Below, piece after piece: positions 58,038 to 64,000 of a stretch of 64,000 nt of DNA (its first letter is position 1; the number at the start of each line of letters is the position of its first letter). The position numbers were made by a program, and so were the translations under genes. The DNA is from Hyphomicrobiales bacterium (GTDB lineage: Bacteria > Pseudomonadota > Alphaproteobacteria > Rhizobiales > Rhizobiaceae), in assembly GCA_003577315.1 (NCBI GenBank), contig QEVK01000001.1, forward strand, positions 1 to 64,000. The letters run 5' to 3'. Below the pieces are notes generated by a model. It worked only from the letters and a program-made list of their open reading frames with translations. It was not told the origin of the DNA and ran no database searches.

Positions 58038-58475
58038 ATGACCCGCAAGCTCTTCATCGCCACCGCCGCCGCCGCCGCGCTCATCGGCCTGGGCTCGCTG
58101 CCCGCCTCGGCCAACAGCGTCTGGCTCGACCAGTACGGTTTCGGCAACCAGGCCGGCGGCGCCCAGTCCGGCACCGGCAACGCCATCGGCGTGTTCCAGA
58201 ACGGCGTCTTCAACGGCGCGATCAGCCAGCAGCACGGCCACGGCAACACCGCTGCCATCGGCCAGCAGGGCTTCAACAACCACGCCGACAGCTATCAGCA
58301 GGGCAATCACAACCAGGGCGGCGTGGCCCAGTTCGGCGCCAACCACAATTCGATCCTCGTCCAGGACGGCAACGGCAACATCGCCGCGGGCGTGCAGGTC
58401 GGCAATGGCTGTGACGCCTCGGTGGCGCAGACCGGCGGCGGCAATGTCGCCGCCTTCGTCCAGACCTGCCCCTAA
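58038..58475 (+). CDS. Curlin-repeat protein (CsgA/CsgB-like)
   Basis: A 145-residue exported protein: signal peptide 1-25 (ending PASA), then curlin repeats with regularly spaced Gly, Asn and Gln (GFGNQAGGAQSGTGNAIG, QQHGHGNTAAIGQQGFNNHA, QDGNGNIAAGVQVGNG). Such repeats stack as beta-strands in extracellular amyloid. The ATG follows AAGGAGGAACTGG. No csgG, csgE or csgF is in the window. Confidence 0.88.
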   Translation: MTRKLFIATAAAAALIGLGSLPASANSVWLDQYGFGNQAGGAQSGTGNAIGVFQNGVFNGAISQQHGHGNTAAIGQQGFNNHADSYQQGNHNQGGVAQFGANHNSILVQDGNGNIAAGVQVGNGCDASVAQTGGGNVAAFVQTCP

Positions 58476-58552
58476 CCGCGGGGCATCGCGAGCCGGCCGC
58501 CGGCGGAGCCCTCTCCCCGGCGGCATGGCCCCGTCCCGCAAGGAGAGCGACC

Positions 58553-58840
58553 ATGACCGTAACCACCAAGCAATACTCGATCTGGGCGGCCTCGATGGTC
58601 GCCAGCCTCGCGGCCGCCTTCGCCGCCGTCGGCGCGACCCGGGCCGGCTCCTACAGCTTCGAGGTCAGCGGCGCGGGAACGCAGATCCGCCAGGGCGGCG
58701 CGTTCGGCGCGGCGGCCGGCGCGACCGCAACGCTCGGCTCCGTCCGGCTCGGCAGCGGCGGCCCCTACGAGGCGCGCCTCGGGATCAGCACCGGCGGCGG
58801 CACCGTACAATGCGCGGAATGGACCGGACGCGCGCCTTGA
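58553..58840 (+). CDS. Short CsgH-like curli assembly modulator
   Basis: A 95-residue protein with a signal peptide (about 1-31) and a beta-sandwich-like segment YSFEVSGAGTQIRQGGAF, ATLGSVRLGSG, YEARLGISTGGGTVQC. The QGG-F, L-x-x-V-x-L and Y-x-A-x-L spacing matches the latter part of CsgH (the alphaproteobacterial CsgC-type curli inhibitor), but the first strand with its Cys-Glu-Ile seems missing, so it is shorter than usual. The ATG follows AGGAGAGCG. It lies between two curlin genes. The assignment is inference. Confidence 0.65.
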   Translation: MTVTTKQYSIWAASMVASLAAAFAAVGATRAGSYSFEVSGAGTQIRQGGAFGAAAGATATLGSVRLGSGGPYEARLGISTGGGTVQCAEWTGRAP

Positions 58841-58864
58841 TTCAACCTCGCAGCAAGGAAGGCC

Positions 58865-58890
58865 AAAGCCCCGGCGCGCCGGGGCTTTTC
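58865..58890 (+). terminator. Rho-independent terminator of the curlin-CsgH-like operon
   Basis: A 24-nt perfect palindrome AAAGCCCCGGCG with its complement, ending TTTT. Confidence 0.85.
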
Positions 58891-59015
58891 GTCGTCGCGC
58901 GCCGGCCCGGCCCACTTCGTTAACGGGCCATGAACACCCGGTTCCGGCCCGGTTCACAGGCGCGATGCGAAGCTGTCTGCGTCGAGTTCACAACACCACC
59001 GAGAGGAGAAAACCG

Positions 59016-59444
59016 ATGACCCGCACCGCCCTTTCCGCGCTCAGGCCCGCCCCCCGGTCCGCGCTCGTCGCCGCCGCGCTCGCCACGGCCGCGCTGACCG
59101 TTCCCGCCGAGGCCGGCGGCTCGATCGGCATCACCGTCGCCCCGACCGACGCGAGCGAGGCGCAGGCCATGCGCGCCGGCCTCGCCATCTACTCGATCGT
59201 CAACGGCTTCAACGGCGGCTCGGGCATCAGGCAGGCGGGCTTCGGCAACGCCGCCGGCCTCGCCCAGAACGGCGGCGGCAATCTCGGCGTCGTCCACCAG
59301 CAGGGCTCCGGCCACACCGGCACGCTGACCCAGAACGGCAACGGCAACGCCCACGGCCTGTTCCAGTTCGGCAAGAACTCCACCGGCCATGTCGCGCAGA
59401 ACGGCAACGGCGACACCGGCGCCACCTTCGTGTTCGGCTGGTAG
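59016..59444 (+). CDS. Second curlin-repeat protein
   Basis: A 142-residue exported protein: signal peptide about 1-35 (ending AEAGG), a non-repeat segment (ITVAPTDASEAQAMRAGLAI) and curlin repeats (GIRQAGFGNAAGLAQNGGGN, HQQGSGHTGTLTQNGNGNAH, FGKNSTGHVAQNGNGDTG), ending FVFGW. The N-terminal extension suggests a nucleator-like (CsgB) role. The ATG follows GAGAGGAGAA. It has its own promoter region after the terminator at 58865 and its own terminator. Confidence 0.87.
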   Translation: MTRTALSALRPAPRSALVAAALATAALTVPAEAGGSIGITVAPTDASEAQAMRAGLAIYSIVNGFNGGSGIRQAGFGNAAGLAQNGGGNLGVVHQQGSGHTGTLTQNGNGNAHGLFQFGKNSTGHVAQNGNGDTGATFVFGW

Positions 59445-59456
59445 AACCCCGGCCCG

Positions 59457-59485
59457 GCCGCGCGGTCTTGACCGCGCGGCGTTTT
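59457..59485 (+). terminator. Rho-independent terminator after the second curlin gene
   Basis: GCCGCGCGGTC/GACCGCGCGGC, an 11-bp stem with a 2-nt loop (9 bp in practice), followed by GTTTT. Confidence 0.8.
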
Positions 59486-59533
59486 CGGCTTCACCTCGCG
59501 GTGAAGGAAGACCGCACGAACCGGGGGGAAGCC

Positions 59534-60490
59534 ATGGATTTCGACAGCCGAAGAAGCGTCCCCTCCCCCACGGGCGCGAGCCTCAACCTCTACACCGCCC
59601 TGCCCGGCGGGCCGCCGCGCGGCGTCGTGCAGATCAACCACGGCCTTGCCGAACACGCCGCGCGCTATGCGCGCTTTTCCCGCTTCCTCGCCGCGCGCGG
59701 CTTCGCGGCCTACGCCCACGACCATCGCGGCCACGGCTTCACCTCGGCGCCCGACGCGCCGCAGGGCTCGTTCGGCAAGGTGCCGGCGGCCGGCACGGTG
59801 CTGGCCGACGTCGCCGCCGTCCACGACCTGATCGCCGCGGAGCATCCGGGCGTGCCGGTCATCGTCTTCGGCCATTCCATGGGCTCGCTGATCGCGACCA
59901 GCTTCATGCTGCGCCACTCGCCCCGCATCGCGGGCGCGGCGATCTGGAACTGCAACTTCTCGGCCGGATTGCTCGGCCGGCTGGCGCAGGCGATCCTGGC
60001 GTGGGAGCGCTTCCGGCGCGGCTCCGACACGCCCTCACGCATCCTGCCGAAGCTGACCTTCGACGCCTGGGCGAAGGAGGCGAGCGACGGCCGCACGCCG
60101 TTCGACTGGCTTTCGCGCGACCACGCGGAGGTGGACGCCTACATCGCCGACCCGCTGTGCGGCTGGGACCCTTCGGTGGGCATGTGGCAGGCGGTGTTCG
60201 ACTTCGTCTTCGCCGGCGCCGACGACCGCAACTTCATGCCCGTGCGCCGCGACCTGCCGGTCCAGATGGTGGGCGGCGGCGGCGACCCCGAATCGCGGTT
60301 CGGCAAGGCGGTCGAAAGCCTCGCGGCGCGCATGCGGCGGATGGGATTTTCTGACGTGACGTCAACGGTCTATCCCGGCACGCGCCACGAATCCCTCAAC
60401 GAGTTGAATCGCGACGTCATCATGGCGGATTTCGCCCGCTGGGCCGAGCGCGTCGCCCCTCCCGGGCGGGATCATGAGGGGCGCGCATAA
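59534..60490 (+). CDS. Alpha/beta hydrolase (monoacylglycerol lipase-like)
   Basis: A 318-residue serine hydrolase: oxyanion HGLAEHAARY, AHDHRGHG, nucleophile elbow GHSMGS (Ser115), and the C-terminal His in YPGTRHESLNE. It belongs to the lysophospholipase/monoglyceride lipase group. The ATG follows GGGGGGAAGCC. No signal peptide; the substrate is probably an acylglycerol or lysolipid. Confidence 0.88.
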   Translation: MDFDSRRSVPSPTGASLNLYTALPGGPPRGVVQINHGLAEHAARYARFSRFLAARGFAAYAHDHRGHGFTSAPDAPQGSFGKVPAAGTVLADVAAVHDLIAAEHPGVPVIVFGHSMGSLIATSFMLRHSPRIAGAAIWNCNFSAGLLGRLAQAILAWERFRRGSDTPSRILPKLTFDAWAKEASDGRTPFDWLSRDHAEVDAYIADPLCGWDPSVGMWQAVFDFVFAGADDRNFMPVRRDLPVQMVGGGGDPESRFGKAVESLAARMRRMGFSDVTSTVYPGTRHESLNELNRDVIMADFARWAERVAPPGRDHEGRA

Positions 60491-60570
60491 CCCCATGCCG
60501 AGAATTCGGATTACCTGCCGCGCCCCGATCTGGTAGGCCTCTGGCAACCCGCAACGGAGGCTGCTCTGCC

Positions 60571-61746
60571 ATGGCCCAACCGCCGCTCAAGGGCATTCGC
60601 GTCATCGAGCTCGCCCGCATCCTCGCCGGCCCCTGGGCCGGGCAGATGCTGGCCGACCTCGGCGCCGACGTCATCAAGGTCGAGCATCCCGACGGCGGCG
60701 ACGACACGCGCAAATGGGGGCCGCCCTTCGTCGAGAGCCACGACGGCCAGAACCTGTCGGCCGCCTACTACCACTCCTGCAACCGCGGCAAGCGCTCCAT
60801 CGCCGCCGACTTCTCGACGCCTGAAGGCGCCGACATCGTGCGCCGGCTGGCCGCCGGCGCCGACGTGCTGATCGAGAACTTCAAGCTCGGCGGCCTGAAG
60901 AAGTACGGGCTGGACTGGGAAAGCCTGCGCGCCGTCAACCCGCGCCTCGTCTACTGCTCGATCACCGGCTTCGGCCAGAACGGCCCCTATGCGCCGCGCG
61001 CCGGCTACGATTTCATCATCCAGGCCATGGGCGGCCTGATGTCGATCACCGGCGAGCCGGGCCGCGAGCCGCAGAAGGCGGGCGTGGCCGTCTCGGACAT
61101 CTTCACCGGCCTCTATTCGGTGATCGCGATCCAGGCAGCACTTCGCCACGCCGAGGCCACCGGCGAGGGCCAGCACATCGACATGGCGCTCTACGACACG
61201 CAGATCTCGGTGCTGGGCAACCAGAACCTCAACTACCTCGTCTCCGGCAAGTCGCCGGTTCAGATGGGCAACGCCCACATGAACATCGCGCCCTACGAGG
61301 TGGTGCCGGTGAGCGACGGCCACATCATCCTTGCGGTGGGCAATGACGGCCAGTTCCAGCGCTTCTGCGCCGTCGCGGGCCTCGACGCGGCCGCCGCCGA
61401 TCCCGGCTTCGCCACCAACGCGCTGCGGGTGGCCAATCGCGTGCGGCTGCGCGAGGAGGTCGTGGCCGCGACGCGGACATGGGAGCGCGACGCCCTGCTG
61501 GCGGCGCTGGAGAAGGCCGGCGTGCCGGCCTCGCCCATCAACACCATCGGCCAGATGTTCGACGACCCGCAGACGAAGGCGCGCGGCATGCGGCTTGCCC
61601 TCGACGACGGACAGGGCAACACGTTGCCCTCCGTGCGCGCGCCGATGGTGATGAGCGCCACGCCGCTGGTCTACGAGCGCCCCTCGCCGCGGCTCGGCCA
61701 GCACACAGAAGAAATTCTCGCGGAACTGGAGGAAGACGGCCGATGA
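60571..61746 (+). CDS. Class III CoA-transferase (CaiB/BaiF family)
   Basis: A 391-residue enzyme transferring CoA between acids. IRVIELARILAGPWAGQMLADLGADVIKVE is the N-terminal signature; catalytic Asp is about residue 176 (GVAVSDIFTG), then HIDMALYDTQIS and GNAHMNIAPYEVVPVSDGHI. Substrate unknown. It overlaps the TPP-enzyme gene by four bases (ATGA), so both act in one pathway. Confidence 0.92.
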   Translation: MAQPPLKGIRVIELARILAGPWAGQMLADLGADVIKVEHPDGGDDTRKWGPPFVESHDGQNLSAAYYHSCNRGKRSIAADFSTPEGADIVRRLAAGADVLIENFKLGGLKKYGLDWESLRAVNPRLVYCSITGFGQNGPYAPRAGYDFIIQAMGGLMSITGEPGREPQKAGVAVSDIFTGLYSVIAIQAALRHAEATGEGQHIDMALYDTQISVLGNQNLNYLVSGKSPVQMGNAHMNIAPYEVVPVSDGHIILAVGNDGQFQRFCAVAGLDAAAADPGFATNALRVANRVRLREEVVAATRTWERDALLAALEKAGVPASPINTIGQMFDDPQTKARGMRLALDDGQGNTLPSVRAPMVMSATPLVYERPSPRLGQHTEEILAELEEDGR

Positions 61747-63392
61747 GGACCGGCGGACAGCTCATCGTCGACGCGCTCGAGGCGAACGGCGTCGACAGGC
61801 TCTATTGCGTGCCCGGCGAGAGCTATCTCGCCGTGCTCGACGCGCTCCACGACTCGAAGATCGAGACCGTCGTCTGCCGCCAGGAAGGCGGCGCGGCGAT
61901 GATGGCCGACTGCTACGGCCGCCTGACCGGCAGGCCCGGCATCTGCTTCGTCACGCGCGGCCCCGGCGCCACCAACGCCTCGGCGGGCGTCCACATCGCG
62001 CGGCAGGATTCGATCCCGATGATCCTGTTCATCGGCCAGATCGGCCGCGGCATCAAGGAGCGCGAGGCCTTCCAGGAGGTCGACTACAAGGCGTTCTACG
62101 GCTCGATCGCCAAATGGGTGGTCGAGATCGACGACGCCGCCCGCGTGCCGGAGCTGGTCACCCGCGCCTTCGCCGTCGCCACCTCGGGCCGGCCGGGGCC
62201 GGTGGTCGTCTCGCTGCCGGAGGACATGCTGACCGACGAGGTCGAGGCGCCCGCGCCGCTGCCGCACGTTCCCGTCGAGACCCGCCCCGGCGAGCCGGAG
62301 ATGCAGGCGCTGCACGCGCTGCTGGAGACGGCCGAGCGGCCCATCGCCATCCTCGGCGGCACGCGCTGGGGCGACGCGGCCGTCGCCGACATCCGCGAGG
62401 CGGCCGAGCGCTGGGCGCTGCCGGTGGGCTGCTCCTTCCGCCGGCAGAAGCTGTTCGACCATCTCCACCCCTGCTATGCCGGCGACATCGGCATCGGCGC
62501 CAACCCGCAGCTTGCCGCCTACATCAGGCAGGCCGACCTCGTGCTGCTGGTCGGCGGCCGCTTCGGCGAGATGCCGTCGTCGGACTACACGCTCCTCAAG
62601 AGCCCCTACCCGGACCAGAAGCTGGTCCATGTCCACCCCGACCCGCAGGAGCTCGGCCGCGTCTATCGCCCGACCGTGGCGATCAACGCCACGCCGGCGG
62701 CCTTCGCCGCCGCGCTGCGCGCCACCGGGCCGAAGGCGACGCCGTCATGGGCGAACCGCACCGAGGAGCTGCACCAGTCCTACCTCAAATGGTCGACCCC
62801 GCCCGCGACCGGCCCCGGCAAGGTGCTGATGGGCCCGATCATGGAGCATCTGGAGAAGGTGCTGCCGCAGGATGCCGTCATCTGCAACGGCGCCGGCAAC
62901 TTCGCCACCTGGATGCACCGCTTCCACCGCTTCCGCCGCAACAACACGCAGGCGGCGCCGACCTCGGGCTCGATGGGTTACGGCCTGCCGGCCGGCGTCG
63001 CCGCCAAGCACCTGTTCCGCGAGCGCGAGGTGATCGTGTGGGCCGGCGACGGCGACTTCATGATGCACGGGCAGGAGTTCGCCACCGCCGTGCAATATGA
63101 CCTGCCGATCGTCGTCGTCATCCTGAACAACGGCATCTACGGCACCATCCGCATGCACCAGGAGCGCGACTATCCCGGCCGCGTTTGCGGCACGATGCTG
63201 AAGAACCCGGATTTCGCGGCGCTGGCCCGCGCCTATGGCGGCCATGGCGAGACGGTGGAGGAGACGGCCGAATTCGCCGCCGCCTTCGAGCGCGCGCGCA
63301 GCAGCGGCAAGCCGGCCATCGTCGAGGTCAGGCTCGACCCCGAGGCGATCACGCCGACCCGCACGCTGACCGACATCCGCGAGGGCCGCTAA
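61743..63392 (+). CDS. Thiamine pyrophosphate-dependent enzyme, acetolactate synthase-like
   Basis: A 549-residue three-domain TPP enzyme: Glu in VVCRQEGGAAMMADCYGRLT, TRGPGATNASAGVHIARQDS, a central domain and the TPP site WAGDGDFMMHGQEFATA with NNGIYGTI. The structure resembles IlvB/Oxc. There is no ilvN-type small subunit, so it is unlikely to be the biosynthetic acetolactate synthase. Coupling to a CoA-transferase suggests decarboxylation of a 2-keto acid or oxalyl-CoA-like compound. Confidence 0.87.
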   Translation: MRTGGQLIVDALEANGVDRLYCVPGESYLAVLDALHDSKIETVVCRQEGGAAMMADCYGRLTGRPGICFVTRGPGATNASAGVHIARQDSIPMILFIGQIGRGIKEREAFQEVDYKAFYGSIAKWVVEIDDAARVPELVTRAFAVATSGRPGPVVVSLPEDMLTDEVEAPAPLPHVPVETRPGEPEMQALHALLETAERPIAILGGTRWGDAAVADIREAAERWALPVGCSFRRQKLFDHLHPCYAGDIGIGANPQLAAYIRQADLVLLVGGRFGEMPSSDYTLLKSPYPDQKLVHVHPDPQELGRVYRPTVAINATPAAFAAALRATGPKATPSWANRTEELHQSYLKWSTPPATGPGKVLMGPIMEHLEKVLPQDAVICNGAGNFATWMHRFHRFRRNNTQAAPTSGSMGYGLPAGVAAKHLFREREVIVWAGDGDFMMHGQEFATAVQYDLPIVVVILNNGIYGTIRMHQERDYPGRVCGTMLKNPDFAALARAYGGHGETVEETAEFAAAFERARSSGKPAIVEVRLDPEAITPTRTLTDIREGR

Positions 63393-63403
63393 AGCCGCGG
63401 GCC

Positions 63404-64000
63404 TCAGGCCCGCCAGCGCCACGCGAAGCGGACGGGGTCGCTCACCGGCGGCAGGCCGGCGGCGTCGAGCCAGCTTTCGCTGGGCGCCAGCAGCGCGGCA
63501 TAGATGTCGCGCGCCAGCCCGCGCGCCGCCTCGCCCGGCCAGTCGCGCGGCCACAGCGCCGGCGGCACGCCGGGATCGCGCAGGACGATGCGCCGCCATT
63601 CGTGGATCAGCAGCGTGCGCGCCGCCATCGCGTCGAGCGGCAGCAGCGCCGCCCCGCCGGCAAGCCGCGCCCGAAGCGGCGAGAACGCGGCGATGAAGGC
63701 GTCGTAGGCGGCGGCCGTCTCGCGCGACGGCCACAATTCGCGCAGCGCCTCGGGATGCGCGGCGCTTTCGCCGCGCACCACCAGCATGCCCGAAAGCGCG
63801 CCGGCGGCATCGGGCGCGCCCTCGGAATCCGGCCGCAGGTAGACGCCGGCCGCCGCCCGCACGAAGCCGAGCGCCTGAAGCTCGGCCGCGCCGGCCTCGC
63901 CCTGCCCCGGCGGCGCGATGGCCACGGTCCAGCGCCCGTCCCAGGCCGGCGGGCCGCCGGCATAGATGCGCCGCGTGGCGAGGTCGAAGGCGTGGCGGCC
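63404..64000 (-). CDS. PaaX-family transcriptional regulator (5' part outside window)
   Basis: The last 198 residues of a minus-strand gene that enters at the right edge. The segment LLIHEWRRIVLRDPGVPPAL then WPRDWPGEAARGLARDIYAA is typical of the PaaX C-terminal domain, and AAGVYLRPD matches its central part. PaaX represses phenylacetate catabolic genes and senses phenylacetyl-CoA. It converges on the TPP-enzyme gene, 11 bp apart; its target operon is probably to the right. Confidence 0.82.
   Translation of the reverse strand, partial: GRHAFDLATRRIYAGGPPAWDGRWTVAIAPPGQGEAGAAELQALGFVRAAAGVYLRPDSEGAPDAAGALSGMLVVRGESAAHPEALRELWPSRETAAAYDAFIAAFSPLRARLAGGAALLPLDAMAARTLLIHEWRRIVLRDPGVPPALWPRDWPGEAARGLARDIYAALLAPSESWLDAAGLPPVSDPVRFAWRWRA

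Noticed and set aside
61743..63392. Oxalyl-CoA decarboxylase as a definite assignment
   Set aside because: The neighbouring CoA-transferase suggests it, but the N-terminal motifs are closer to acetolactate synthase; only a broad TPP-enzyme call is supported.

Overview
The window looks like chromosomal DNA of a GC-rich alphaproteobacterium of the order Hyphomicrobiales (Rhizobiales), most likely a Phyllobacteriaceae/Mesorhizobium-like genus. This rests on the complete rhizobial-type division and cell-wall (dcw) cluster in the order mraZ to ftsZ followed by lpxC, bamD, recN and ligA, a long FtsZ C-terminal linker, alphaproteobacterial curlin genes, short intergenic palindromes of rhizobial style and an ArsR-methyltransferase regulator next to metF. 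Genus assignment is inference.

Layout. 1-9.7 kb: the 5' part of a giant AsmA-family gene, a D-lactate dehydrogenase-like FAD oxidase, a hotdog thioesterase, an unusual kinase-like protein and uvrD. 9.8-16.5 kb: a strong small-RNA candidate, a hexapeptide acetyltransferase, creA, SCO1, prmA, an M24B aminopeptidase and azlCD. 16.6-42.0 kb, all on the minus strand: mraZ-rsmH-ftsL-ftsI-murE-murF-mraY-murD-ftsW-murG-murC-murB-ddl-ftsQ-ftsA-ftsZ, then lpxC, bamD, recN, ligA. Most neighbours in this block overlap by 1-13 bp or abut. 42.2-43.0 kb: the mraZ promoter with four GGG repeats at 10-bp spacing (an MraZ-type operator) and the RNase P RNA gene rnpB. 43.0-49.4 kb: peptidoglycan-cleaving enzymes (two lytic transglycosylases, an AmiD-like amidase, a GH25 lipoprotein), a TerB-DnaJ protein and a serine hydrolase. 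49.4-57.9 kb: a type III PLP decarboxylase, metF with its regulator, trmO, a DUF2293 gene, a lone KAS III, ettA and a lipoprotein. 58.0-59.5 kb: a small curli cluster (two curlin-repeat proteins and a short CsgH-like protein). 59.5-64.0 kb: an alpha/beta hydrolase, a class III CoA-transferase overlapping a TPP enzyme, and a PaaX-type regulator running off the right edge.

How it fits together. The central block makes UDP-MurNAc-pentapeptide and lipid II (MurA-type steps excepted), builds the divisome (FtsLIWQAZ), and continues into lipid A synthesis (LpxC) and outer-membrane assembly (BamD). The wall hydrolases beyond rnpB complement it.

The most interesting non-genic signals are a cluster of nine GANTC (CcrM) sites in 149 bp between murB and ddl, the promoter-embedded MraZ operator, a two-repeat CRISPR-like element with exact type I-E spacing (no cas genes in view), a three-hairpin small RNA after uvrD, an AT-rich palindromic operator before the ArsR-methyltransferase/metF pair, and a heptanucleotide repeat forming a large inverted repeat. 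I found no insertion sequence, prophage, tRNA or 16S/23S rRNA gene.
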